DNA from: Syncephalis plumigaleata
Lineage: Eukaryota; Zoopagomycota; Zoopagomycetes; Zoopagales; Piptocephalidaceae
Direction: 5' to 3'
DNA: 64,000 nt
NCBI GenBank assembly: GCA_025201365.1
Contig: JAIXMF010000003.1
Location: 1,798,001-1,862,000, forward strand
Every line of letters begins with the position of its first letter. Position 1 is the stretch's first letter. Below are positions 14,322 through 26,810 of this stretch, piece by piece. The notes under the pieces were generated by a model that saw only the letters and a program-made list of their open reading frames with translations, did not search any database and was not told where the DNA came from. Both the position numbers and the translations under genes were made by a program.

Positions 14322-17300
14322 TTAGAAAAGACCAACTACACGACCTTGCTCGTCAAGATCAACATCGTAATAGCAGGGACGTGTCGTTAAACCTGGCATG
14401 GTTTGCATTTCACCGAGTAGCGGGTAAAGGAAACCGGCACCGACACTAGCGCGTATATCACGAATGGGCACGGTAAATCCAGTGGGTACATTCTTCAAGT
14501 TGGGATCGTGCGATAGACTGAGATGCGTCTTTGCCATACAAATTGGCAAGTGTGCAAAGCCTTGTTGGTTGTAGCGCTTGATTTGCGTTTGTGCCTCCTC
14601 GCTAAAGGTCACGCCATCGGCACCGTACATTTTACGTGCGATTGTTTCGATCTTGTGCTCGATACTCGTGTCCGTGTCGTAAAGGAAACGGAACTCGCCC
14701 TGTTTATTAGGGTTACGTGCACGCTCGTCGCATACCCTTACCAATTGTTGTGCCATTGTCACTGCACCCTCACCTGATCATGATACAATGTATTAGTATT
14801 AGTAGATATCTGTGCTATGATAACTTACCGCCTTCTGCCCAATGATTACAAACGACTGCATCGTCGGCACCGGCTGCGATGGCTGCCTTCTTAATGGCCT
14901 CCAATTCAGCCTCAGTGTCGGTGGCAAATTGATTAATAGCTACTAGTACGGCTACACCGAATTGACGTGCATTCTCGATGTGTTTCACGAGATTAGCGGT
15001 ACCCGCTTCTACTAGGGCAACATTCTCCTCGAGGTATTCCGGTGCCAATGGACGACCTGGCACGACCTTGGGACCACCACCGTGCATTTTAAGTGAGCGT
15101 ACAGTGGCCACGAGTACAACTGCATCGGGTATCAGACCAGAGGCACGACATTTAATGTTAAAGAACTTCTCCATGCCAATATCCGCACCAAATCCTGCCT
15201 CGGTAATCACGTAGCCGGCCTCATCATCATTGGGATTCTCCTTATTAGCGCCGGGATTGTAGCCCACGAGTTTAAGGGCAATGGCATCGGCTAAGATCGA
15301 CGAATTACCATGAGCGATATTGGCAAATGGACCAGCATGTACAAATACCGGTGTGCCCTAATTATATATAAATAAAATAGATATAAATATATCGAATAAT
15401 AACAGCAGTAGCATGATAACTTACCTCAAGAGTTTGCATTAGATTAGGATGAATAGTGTCCTTCATTAGTACGGCCATGGCACCACCCACACCTAGATCA
15501 TCGGCTGTAATGGGTGTACCATCCTGCTTACTACTGGCCACCACAATACGGCCTAATCGTTCACGCATATCCTCTTGCGATGAACTAAGTGCCAAGATGG
15601 CCATACACTCGCTGGCTACGGCAATGTCGAATCCAGTCTCGCGTTCATTGCCCTTCTCCGCTGCACCTTGTCCAATGGTAATCTTACGTAGTAATCGATC
15701 ATTCGTATCGAGAACACGCTTCCATGTAATGGTACTTGGATCGATGTCGAGTCGAACGAATCGTGATCGTTCCTCTGGCGTTAGATCATCGGGATTCGTC
15801 TTATTGATGCCTAGTTTACGTAGACGACGTAGCATCACCTTTGAGAATTGACGCTCACCCTTCTTAACCGGACACAAACGATTAAACAGTGCCTAAACAT
15901 AACAATAAGTTAGCAAATAGTAATAAATGTAGCAGTAGCAGTAGCAGTACCTCATCAGATTGAGTTGCTTCATGTAGCATACGTGTATCGATGGCTGCAG
16001 CCAATAGATTATTAGCAGCTACTAGTGCGTGGATGTCGCCCGTTAGATGCAAGTTAAATTCGTCCATCGGAATGACTTGCGAGTAACCGCCACCTGCTGC
16101 ACCGCCCTTAATACCGAAAGTGGGTCCCTGAGATGGTTGACGTACACAAGCGAATACACGCTTATTTAGATGTGCACCCAATGCTTGTGCCAATCCAATG
16201 GTGGTGGTCGATTTACCTTCACCCAATGGCGTGGGTGTAATACCAGCCACTACAACATACCGACCATTATGTCGATGGCGTAGACGATCCAAAATACTGA
16301 TATTAACCTTGGCCTTATACTTGCCATAAGGTTCAATCTACAATGGAGATAAGCGAGATATACAAATAAATATATAAATATACTGGCTACTCACCTCATT
16401 AGGGAACAATGCTAGTTCGCGTGCCAATGATCGAATAGGCTTGGGTGTTTGTGCCATGGCAATGTCAATATCACTTGGTACGGGTGTTTGCTTGACAAGT
16501 GGCAGTGCCGCTGGTTGTCCAACACGTACATCTAACTCGGCGTATTTAGCTGCAATCACCGTGTTCTTCATTAGAATAGCAACGGTCATTGGACCAACAC
16601 CACCAGGTACAGGGATATAATACTGGCCACCTCCTTGGCCGTGTTGAACTCGACATCTCCCACCCAACGAATACCGGATTTACGTGTGCTATCAGGCACG
16701 GCATTCATACCGACATCAATGACAATGGCACCTGGCTTCAACCAGTCACCCTTGACTAGTTCGGGTTTACCTGCAGCTGCTACCACAATATCAGCATCTT
16801 GAACCTATACGGGGTATGGATACATATACGATTAGTAGTGACATATATTACAATTGCTACTACTATTGATATTGTACCTTTTCTTTCAAGTTCTTTGTAC
16901 GTGCATGACATAATGTAACGGTGGCATTATAGTTACACAGTAGTGTAAATACCGGAAATCCCTATATTGATATATATATTCATAAATACATGTGCGTATA
17001 TATACTCGTAGATGTCAAGTGTAATAATAATGACACTTACAACGATATCACTACGTCCAATAACTACGGCATTCTTGCCTTCAATCTCGACACCTAGTGA
17101 GAGTAATGTATGAATGTCAATGTCTGTGTATCGATTAATTGAATGTAATAGACATGCATGTTTACCTGAACGTAATAGCATCTCGATACACCTCGTGGTG
17201 TACATGCCTCGAAATGAGGATCACAGTTACGTTTGGTTAGACAACCAATGTTAAATGGATGGAATCTAGCAAGCAGTAATGATGAGTATAGGAATGCCTA

Positions 17301-18368
17301 AATAGTTAGATGCTTACCCATCAACATCTTTACGTGGATCGATGGTTTCAGTGACTTCAAAGGCATTAATACCATCCGGTAGAGGTAGCTGAACTAGAAT
17401 ACCATGGACACGAGGATCATCATTTAGTGCTTCTATCTTGGCAGTAATCTACATCAAAGCAACCTATTAGATAATATGTAAGTAAGTATACACACTTACC
17501 TCGAATGCAGTAGCTGTTTCCGGTAGATGGATATGCGTGAATTTCATTCCAATCTATGATATATATATATATATATATATATTCGTTAGTAATAGAACAA
17601 TTATAGTATAGCCATCTTTCTCTCTATTACTATTTATTACCTCTTCTGCGGCGCGTTCCTTTTGACGAATATACAAGCTCGAATCTTCACGACCACCCAC
17701 TTGAACTACCGCTAAATGCGGAGTGAAGTCCTTGTACTGCTGACGTAACGCAGCAACTTCTTCGGCTAGCTCGGTTCTAATGGCTTGCGCCATTGATTTA
17801 CCGTCAATCACTGTAGTATTGGTCATGATGTCTTGAGAGTAACTAGCAGAAGTAGAAGTAGTAGAAGTAAAAACAGGAGCAGTACTGGTGGCAGTAGTGG
17901 TGGCAGCAGTAGAAGAGGTGGAAAAGAAAGAGTGACACACCAGTGCTGGTATGGGCGGACACTTGTTAGTGGAAAAGTGTTTTGACGATTTATCGAGGAT
18001 AGAGCAATAATGACGTGTATCGCGTTGATGGATTATTGCTGGACGTGTTAAATAACAAAGAAAACGTTGGGGACAAGCCCAAGACGTAGACGTAAACGTA
18101 ACGTAGACGTAAACGACGACGACAATGATTTTACCCTATGCTGTTGAATGATACGTAATGATGGTAACACATTATCCAATCTAGGCGTTAATTTACTATG
18201 ATGGATACATCGTGCAAGACATTGGCCTCTATAACTACTAGTACTGACCAGCCTTAGTGATTGGATGTGAACATCAGCTGATAGACGACGGTGACCAGGA
18301 TAAGGAGAACGAAGAGACGAGGCAGTCGTTGTTGGAGTGGATAGACGAGATGACACGCGAGATAACAT
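14322..18368 (-). CDS. Trifunctional C1-tetrahydrofolate synthase, with possible mitochondrial presequence
   Basis: Methylene-THF dehydrogenase / methenyl-THF cyclohydrolase / formyl-THF synthetase (ADE3/MIS1, MTHFD1 type), which interconverts one-carbon folates. Split by at least eight short introns. The dehydrogenase/cyclohydrolase part runs from about 17826 to 16400: [61 protein letters not shown]. The synthetase part follows: [39 protein letters not shown], ending in GRVVGLF at 14322. A start at 17826 gives a cytosolic-type N-terminus ([10 protein letters not shown]). Upstream, a start at 18368 opens a Ser/Arg-rich segment like a mitochondrial presequence. Its frame reaches the enzyme only across one break or intron near 18060-18130, so the extended form is inference. 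At least one further single-base break lies near 16620. Confidence 0.92.
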
Positions 18369-18653
18369 AGGTGAGCACTAGTAGTAGTAGTAGTAGGAAT
18401 ACTAGAAATAGTAGCGGTTGACATCATGTGTGTGTATAGAATAAATGATGGGAACCCTAATGCATCGGCAAGTCATATTAAATGAGTGTAATGATGTGAT
18501 TATGGGTGTAATGATGCTTTTTTTACAATAGGCATATGTATGTAGAAGAGTATAAAAATACGATTTATTAGTTCAATATACAAAGTACAATCATGTTAAA
18601 TTTATATAATACTACTACTACTAATGCGAATACGAATACGAATAATGAATCAG

Positions 18654-19859
18654 TTAACGATTATCTGTGGCAGATAGGGTAAATGATGCTAGTCCAAATC
18701 CAATTGTAATTAATGAACGATGGAGAGTGGCTTGCTGACACAGATGCTTAATAAATGTTACTAGCAATAAACGGAAGTAGGATAGCTTATAGCGTAGTAT
18801 TTGATAGCCTATCTTCCAACGATGATTAGGGTTGTTGGTTTGATGCTTTAGAAAGAGTAGGAACAGATCAGTGGATGACTTTGATTGACGTGACAATTGA
18901 ATAGTCAATTTCAATTGACGTCTACAACAAGGACAATGAATAATACGTGATGATGATGATGATGATGATGCTGACGGTAGCAATGACGCATTCTGTGTGA
19001 CTCTAGTGACATTTACCGTATTAGTATTATTTGTAGTTGTCACATTCAATACTTCAATGGGTGTAGTATTCAAGTTGAATGGTGGTGTTTGTACTGGTAG
19101 TTGTGGCTGCGAGGCAAGTTGATCATTCTGTGCCATCCACCAAGCACGTATACAACTACGATGAGCAACATGATCGGATATCGTACAGAATGATTCAAGT
19201 CGATCGTCTTCATCGTGGAATTCAGCGGTATGTGCATCATCGAGATCATTACGTAATAATCGCTCAGTTGGATCAGTATCACCATTATTGTTACTATTAC
19301 GCGTTGTTAATAATCGTGAATGATGATATGATGATGATGATGATGATGATGATGTAACTGTTTCGTTATCCCTCGTAGTAGATGAACAAGTTGACGAGGA
19401 GAAACACGGTTGTTTATCGCTTAGACCGACACCCTGACATATCATACAGTCGTCGTCTGTCTTGCCAGCAGGTGCAGGTCGTCCTATGTACACCCAGCGA
19501 CGACGTTCACGTTCAAATTGACGATTAATCGTCCAGTGAATCCATTCATCTATCAATACGACAATGGCGAGTAATAGCGTCGTACGCCACGTATGCTGTC
19601 TGGTTAATGCCACGGGGAATCTTGGTAGATTCGGTCGAATACCACGTAGAATAACCACGGCCACTAGCAAGTAATAGCTGGACAAATAGCGACACTCTTG
19701 GTCTGAGAATTGGACCGGCAACCAAATTTGCCGACGACGATCGAGCAATGAGACTTTGGCCCAAGCTGAGCAAGACCACGCGAGTGCAGCAACACGTATA
19801 GACGAGCACCACAAACTTTTGGTGGTATTCACGCTGAGTGGTTTGCTAAGCAACGACAT
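18654..19859 (-). CDS. Multi-pass membrane protein with RING-like zinc finger
   Basis: Single-exon frame of about 400 residues from the ATG at 19859 (an in-frame GTG lies upstream at 19901). Hydrophobic segments: around residues 20-40, YLLVAVVILRG, TTLLLAIVVLIDEW, and two near the C-terminus (YFRLLLVTFI and LITIGFGLASF). A cysteine/histidine cluster reads CMIC ... CTISDHVAHRSCIRAWW ... HCPCCRRQL, which matches the spacing style of RING-type fingers with a long insert between the first and second metal pairs (Ser-rich, with GAT repeats in the DNA). This suggests a membrane-anchored E3 ubiquitin ligase. I cannot name the orthologue. C-terminal RINGs of peroxins PEX2/10/12 were considered, but the finger here is not at the very end. 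Confidence 0.6.
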   Translation of the reverse strand: MSLLSKPLSVNTTKSLWCSSIRVAALAWSCSAWAKVSLLDRRRQIWLPVQFSDQECRYLSSYYLLVAVVILRGIRPNLPRFPVALTRQHTWRTTLLLAIVVLIDEWIHWTINRQFERERRRWVYIGRPAPAGKTDDDCMICQGVGLSDKQPCFSSSTCSSTTRDNETVTSSSSSSSSYHHSRLLTTRNSNNNGDTDPTERLLRNDLDDAHTAEFHDEDDRLESFCTISDHVAHRSCIRAWWMAQNDQLASQPQLPVQTPPFNLNTTPIEVLNVTTTNNTNTVNVTRVTQNASLLPSASSSSSSSRIIHCPCCRRQLKLTIQLSRQSKSSTDLFLLFLKHQTNNPNHRWKIGYQILRYKLSYFRLLLVTFIKHLCQQATLHRSLITIGFGLASFTLSATDNR

Positions 19860-21954
19860 ATTGCGCGATAATGTAATTAAACGTGAACAAACTGAAAACA
19901 CGCACCACTCTACTATCGCGTCGTTTGCAGAGGAAGAGGGTAATTCGTGAATAAAATCAGGTAGAAAGAGAGAGTGGAGAGGAAGGAGAAAAGGAATTCA
20001 CAAACGTATGTTTACTACGTGTGTGTGCGTTTATACCACCGAATGTTTTGCTTACAATAGAACAATAATTGATCGATGATAGATTGACTAATAGATGGTT
20101 AGGAAGCACTCTCGAGATAACGAAATAGTATAACTGACAAGTTGTTGATGCATAAGAAGAAGTAAAGGAACAAGAGGATGGAATCAATTTGACTATTACT
20201 ACTGCTACACTTTCTAGTAGATGTATAGATATAAAGATATATGTACGCAAGATTAATACACGCGTATTAATAGCGATAAATGATGGATATCGATAGGGTA
20301 TCGGAAAACGAGTAAGGTATTGCTTCTTTTTTGTTCAACGGTACAAGTGAAAAGACCGTTCATAAACGCTTTGATATGAATGAAATAGAGAAAGTTGAAA
20401 GGAAAGGAAAGGAAAGGAAAAGAGTAGAGATAGAGATAAAGGAAGAGAGAAGAGAAAATGAAAGATACGATGAAACACACAAAGAATGAAAGATTGATTG
20501 CTTACTTGACTTGAACGTTAATACTTGCACTCCTATGTATATTTCTGTACGTATGCTTATTTATATGAATCTATCGACTGACCTCGAGTCACATGTATGT
20601 GTAACCGTGCTGTGAGACTGGTGGATAGCAGTACGATACAATACGATAGAGAAAGAGAGAGGCATACAAAATAACCATTAATGACGCCAGTTTGTCTGGT
20701 TCTGTCATACGATCATCATTTACAAGACTACTACTACTACTGCTGCTGCTGCTGCTATCGTATGTCTGTTCATCTTTCATTTGCCTGCTTGTGATGCAGC
20801 TACATCACCATTTGCGGTGTGTTCAAGGCAGAACAAAGCGACACAAATTACGAAAATGGCAGTGGATGCGAGCAAAGGCAACCAGTTACATGCCGGTGCA
20901 GACCATATTTGATCCATATAGAGAGCAAATAATTATTGTAGCGGAGGTGTGCGACTAGTTTATTCGCAGTCTCTAACTGTGACTATCGCTGCTGTCGCTG
21001 CATACCAATGCAACCATGCAGAACCACAGTATATTGACGAGAGAAATAGACACAAGTACATGCAGTAAAAAGAAAAGAAAGAAATAAAGAATAGTTACCG
21101 TATCATTCTGTTCAGCTATAATCTTAGTCAGTTTAAACCATTCAATTAGATGACTAATAATGGTCTAATCACTGAATAGCTTCTTCTCCTCTTGTATCGT
21201 CATTCGTAGGAATGTCTGTTCGCATGACCCCCACAATGTACATTTCTATTTTTAATGTTGCATACGCTAGGATATTGAAGCATGACTACGCTACCTCCAA
21301 TTGTTTATTGTCGTCTAATGTTTAAATAAGTTTTATGACTTGGTGATAGCGCCATTCATTATACCTTGTTATTTAAGTACATGATAAACAAGCGTAGAGT
21401 GTGTAGATGATTGATATTAGCTATCTTCTTTATCTATTGTAAGATAACCGTTACATTAGTCGATAAGCATAGCAATGACGATTTACTGATGCGTACGCTA
21501 CATGTCGTGACTATTCTATTTCGGCTTTTCTACAGCTTAATCGGTTAAATGATCCAATTGGCATCGATTATTGAACCGTGCAACCCTAATAAAGCAAAAA
21601 GCAAGGAAACTCGGGATTAGCTCATGTGCGTTGTCGGCCTGGTCAGCCAAGCGAATATACGTGTAAAGGTTAAAGAGAAAAGAGTACCTACTTGACCGGC
21701 TAAATTTCATGTAAACCCGTACATTGCAAAGCAATAGTCGTTTTCCGTTCTTCCTATCGTCTGTGCACATCATGCACACCTCGTGACACCCCATGTTTGT
21801 CATGCAAAATAACCAAATTTCGTTTATTGCGATATGCTAACATAATAATAGTAATAAATGATATATGATGTTTACTGCTTCCTATACCTATATTAGACCG
21901 TGAGCAAAATTCATCTCAAGTATTCCGTTCGCATCTGAATTGTAGACGCATAGT
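19860..21954. other. Intergenic, no gene recognised
   Basis: 2.1 kb. It contains a GGAAA/GAGA-rich stretch (20395-20460), a (CTG/CTA)n run at 20730-20760 and several short low-complexity frames. A minus-strand frame at 21537-21803 (88 residues) has no similarity I recognise. No tRNA, rRNA or transposon end is seen. Confidence 0.45.
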
Positions 21955-23770
21955 CTAGTGGCACAGATGCAGCTTCAGTCGGATGTCATAATGACGATGA
22001 TGCTGCGTTTGGTCGTTGTCAGGTTTACGTGCCACGGATTGAGCAAGTGTCCTCTTCCAGAGTATTTCTCCATCTTTAACATCCATTAATAGTAGTTCTA
22101 ATTGTTTCGCTGTTGTATCATTTGTACCATGACTTTGTTTGCTACTTCATTGTCGGCGTGCACTTCTCCATGACTTGTAATGGCCAACAAGCCACCTATC
22201 ACTCGATGTAAAGTAATGAATGATGCTGGCTACCATTGAAAAATAAATCTGGCACTATTTCACGTAGTAGTTCACCGGTGGTCAAGTTGAACAATCGCAC
22301 GCGATGAGTGACGGTTGCCGCGACAAGTCGATTTGCACCGCGAAATGAGAATAGCTCACAGACCTTCTCCGGTTCATCACGACACCAGATGAGTTCGTGC
22401 TCGGACGTGGAGCAGCACACCAGTACGAAATCAGTGGACGTGTAACGATCATGTAGTCTAGACATATGGCAATGAAGTATCAATTGACCATTATGACCGG
22501 CCGCGAATCGAGCCACATCCCAACATGGTCGTCCATTTAGCGGCACCTTCACGGGAGAATGCCACCAAATAGTTTTCCCATCTGATTTATCATTTTTACG
22601 TGATGACACTGTCAAGTCGGCGGTCGACACCCAAAGTGCACGTTCACCGACAACAGTAGCAGTTGTCATGTTTGTCGTCTTTTTCAACGCTTCACCATCA
22701 CCGACACATAGGAGAACTGGCTCGTGACGGTCGTCCACATGATGACAATGACCAAATGATGCAATACCGTTTGGCCATGCCAATTGTCGCACCTCCGGAT
22801 CATGCGTCGTAAACGGTCGTCCAAATGGTAATCGACGAGCAGTAGCTGCTAAATCACGTACCAGCATTTTATTAGTAAATGCTTCATTCTCAGTTGCCAA
22901 ATAATTGCCGGCCAAAATACTCGTGTAGCCGGTGTATTGTGCCAATGGCCTACAAACTAGTGAACAATTCTTTGTCGTCGTTGTTGTTGTTGTAATAGTG
23001 CGTAGATCCCATACGCATAGTTTACAATCGCGTGTATGTCCCCAAACGTAGGCCAGCAGGAATGGACCACGTAAGTGAAATGTACTAAGCGAAGTGCATG
23101 CCCTTGTCGTGGCATCAAATATCTGATCAGTATAATATGTGTAAGCATCATCATACAATGATGAAGTTGATACAGATGCTGTGTTATCATGACGATGATG
23201 ATGATGACAATGGTGGTGATAGCCAGGTAAGTGAATTTCTCGCCATTCCTTCGAGTAGATGCTATTGAAGAAAAGACGATTTTGAAAATATACGGCCGTG
23301 TACTCGGACGAGGCACATAGCGTGGGTGTACCCAGTAATGGCCGCGTAAACAGCATCGAGGAAAGTGGAGTGATGGAGGTGTACGCTGCTCTACCTCCCT
23401 TCCGCCAACGTTGCTCGATAAGCTCACGACGTACCGTAACGTTGAACCACGAAGCATTGTAAGGTGTGGTGGAGTTTAGTAAACGCGGAAGATCCGCTTC
23501 GAAATCCGATTCTGGCCTGTAGAGTTGCTCGTAGCGTCTACACCAGAAAGCATCGTTATGCTGAATTACTCGGTGTAAAACACGACTAGCGCAAGCTAAT
23601 CGCAGGGCGGATAATGGATTTAAACGCTCAAGCAATAAATACAAAAGTTCTACGGTTAACATTTCTATGGCACTTTTACGATGAGGCATGCATGATAATG
23701 TGCTACTATCGAGTGTATCATTATTAATGCTGGTGAAGGCGTTGCCTGTGTTATTTAGATGTGAGTTCAT
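21955..23770 (-). CDS. F-box protein with WD/propeller-like C-terminus
   Basis: Predicted substrate adaptor of an SCF ubiquitin ligase. It begins with MNSHLNNTGN at 23770. The F-box is at about residues 36-80 (EMLTVELLYLLLERLNPLSA, then LRLACASRVLHRVIQHNDAFWCRRY). The following 440 residues are rich in short beta-like repeats (LRGPFLLAYVWGHTRDCKLCVWDLR; VRLFNLTTGELLREI), which suggests a degenerate propeller. The first frame stops at 22199, but the adjacent frames carry sensible continuation (HRVIGGLLAITSHGEVHA, then LLLMDVKDGEILWKRTL) to a TAG at 21955. This needs two single-base corrections, like those in the conserved genes here. Without them the protein is 523 residues. Single exon. Confidence 0.7.
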
Positions 23771-24623
23771 TTCGATATACTAACAATGCTGGTTACATCA
23801 TTTGCATGGTATTGACCATTCAATGAGACTATTTTAAGTATAACAAGGTACATTTATGATTGTTGTTATGATTCTTATTGTTATTTGTTTTTATTTTCCT
23901 TATTCATTCGCCAGAATGTCTTCCCCCCTTGATAGATGGATCAAGGAAAGTAAGCAATAATAAACAATAGAACGGTGATAATACTAGGTGCTAAGGTAGT
24001 CTCTCGTTTTTCTTGTTAGTAAACATTGTTCTTGAATTGTTTTGAATATTTCAAAAGTAGACGCAAGCAAGTGACTATACTTTTGGAAGGTTAGTCCGTT
24101 TCGAGTTGCAAATGAGTTTTACCTATACAAACCGTACTGCTATTATTATCACTATTGTCGACATATTAATTCTGATGATGTGATGTAAAACTGTAGTAGA
24201 ATGGGATTACTTACAAGTTGTACTGGTGACACCGACCTACACTAGTCTTGGTGACTGCGCTTTATTGTTCGTCTACTGTGCGGCTTTTAACCGCCACCAC
24301 AGGTGTATCATGTGTGTTAAACCAGTCCTATCACTCGTTTCTATTGGTGTATACCTTTCCATTTGCACTGAGTACAATGTTTTCGCGTTCTACCATTCAT
24401 CTCCTCATTTCCTCATGCTCCTTCATTTCTATGCACGCATATCTTTCTCTTTGTTCTTCTCCTTTAACTAGTAGCCATAGCTATCCATTCATTCATACAT
24501 GCAATCATTTCATACTCTTGTTAGCAACATTGAAACTTCATTAGACTTGGATCTTATCCATTATACGCGCACAGAACCATCAATTGCAATCGATTATCGT
24601 CATTACAATCAACTAAAGTAAGC
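23771..24623. promoter_or_regulatory. Shared upstream region of two divergent F-box genes
   Basis: 853 bp between divergent starts. It is AT-rich, with pyrimidine-rich sequence next to the plus-strand gene (24360-24480). Short plus-strand frames at 24226-24544 overlap each other and look non-coding. Confidence 0.4.
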
Positions 24624-26489
24624 ATGTCAGCAAGCATTGATTACTCCTACAATACAAGCCACAGATGGTTTCGATTACCAACCGAGATACGACAGCAAAT
24701 TCTACTTCAGCTCAATACCATCGATCTTATTCGTTTACTTCATGTGTGTAAAGGAATTTATAATGTAATAAAGATAGATTGCCTAGTATGGCGACATCTA
24801 TTTCGACGCTCGTTTCCCGCTTGCGATGCCGAGGAAGACTGGATGACCTGGCGATTTGCCAATGACTTATCGTCAACTATGCCGTATACGGGACACTCAT
24901 ATGACGTGGCAACAGGTACAAGAGGGCGTTTCCACAATAACAATAACAACAACAGTAACAATACATGGAGACCGAGTTCATACAACAAGCATAGTCATAT
25001 CGATTGGTGGCAACTATTCTGGGAGCGAGTTCAACTCGAACGTAACTGGCGTCGAGGTTGTTTCGACATTGACTCTATTTCACTGCCTACAAACGATGTC
25101 ACGTCCAGCTCTAATGGATCCACCTTTGGACTAGACGTTCTAGCTACACGTGCATGGGGCACTTTGTTCGGCCAATGTATGACGAATGCTTGGATAGTAG
25201 TACATGTGGCTGGTCAACCAATATCGCCCATGTCTCGACTAGAAATGCCAATACCCACGGGTGAGCCTGCCTCGTCAACTATCAGGATTGTATCGGCAAT
25301 TATGACCACGCAAGGAAGCATTCTTATTCATGGTAGATTGTCATCGACCATTGCGTCAGACGACGAAGCAACACAAATCACGTCCACACTGTTCGATACC
25401 GATCATTTATGGCTATACCGATTGAATAGCACTACGCTGTCTTATTGTCGCACATAACAATAGAACAAGGTAGTGAACTGATAGATGCTCGTGGTAGATG
25501 GGCACTATGGCGACACTCGAAACAGCCTGGTCCATGACGCATTGCATTTGTGATTTGGATAGCGGCGTTTACTGGCCGGTATTAGCCTTGTCGGATAGTA
25601 ATGAGGCAGGCTATCTTTTCGCGGGTATCAATCGTGATGGCACAAGAATTCAACTGGAAACAGACGATAATGGGGCAATCGTTGCCGATACAGCCCATTT
25701 ACATATGATTGATGACGGAAAGGTGCAAATATTCCAGTGTCGCTACCTAAATAGCTGCTGGTTTTGTTGGGAGTTAGTGGAGCACACGATCATTAATGAG
25801 ATGTTCTCGGGCACTTCTACAATGACACGATATAATCATAATGACAACGATCATTCTTATCGCGCTCATCGTCAGACACGTATTGTGGCGCGTGGCGCTT
25901 TATTTTTGTCGCATAATGGTCCATTACAGCGGGTATTCACGCAATACATTAGCAAGTCATTAATCTTGCTGCAGTACAACCTTTATAATAACAATGCCAC
26001 TTGCAACACCTATCTTTCCGCAATCAATCTGGTAGCAATCAAATCCAATGGGAATTCCTTAATCTACGACTTCAACGAATTATACCGGTGCCTGAGCGTG
26101 ATTTTATCGTCATTTGCGATGCAAAGAAGCGTTACTTGATTCGTCATCTAGAATCAGGACTACCGCATTACATGGACAGCTGGCCTGCCGAGGCTCAATT
26201 AGAGCAAACGATAGGCTCGGTATTCCTACTCGGGAACTACGGGCGAAACGAGCATATACTACACGATATCATTTCAGGTGATCGACTGTTTACTCTATCC
26301 GGTACGGAACCAAGCGTAATGAATAGTCTAGGAAAGCGCGAGAGATTACTTGATAAAGATGATGTTGACACGCCTCCCGCGAACTCTTTACCTTGCACGG
26401 CAACGTGTCGTCCATTATTGACATCACCCGTACATCTCGGTCAAATAGATAACAGAGCTGGTCTATTCCACTATTGGGCTTTCGCTTAG
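24624..26489 (+). CDS. F-box protein
   Basis: Second predicted SCF adaptor, transcribed away from the first. It starts MSASIDYSYN; the F-box is at about residues 16-60 (FRLPTEIRQQILLQLNTIDL, IRLLHVCKGIYNVIKID, LVWRHLFRR). The remainder is a long region of beta-like segments with no named domain, similar in plan to the neighbour at 22-23.8 kb. The frame is broken twice (near 25457 and near 26090), each time by one base. The downstream frame continues at once with protein-like sequence (VPERDFIVICDAKKRYLIR) to the TAG at 26489. The corrected length is about 620 residues. It may be an old paralogue of the minus-strand F-box gene, but sequence similarity outside the F-box is weak by eye. Confidence 0.65.
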
Positions 26490-26810
26490 GTATCACACAC
26501 TAGTTTATTGCCTTTGTTTACTCATGATTCTTTAGGTTGATTGTAGTGTATTGAAAGAACCATAGTAAATTGAAAAACAAAAGTAATAAAACTGGCAAAC
26601 AAATAATTGCTATTAGTATTATGGTCAGAATAGGACATATTTATTCAATAAACAATTGATATTTATGTAATAGGACCATGGACTAATAGACTGAATGATC
26701 TTATAGATATACTTGTTGTTGTACCATGGAATAATGACTTGAATGGCATGGACACTAAAGGGTCTTGCACCAATCCATTCTTGACTTGATTACCTATAAC
26801 CTATATCTAC
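26490..26810. other. Short intergenic stretch
   Basis: AT-rich 3' flank of the F-box gene with AATAAA-like signals (26586, 26657). Nothing else recognised. Confidence 0.4.
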
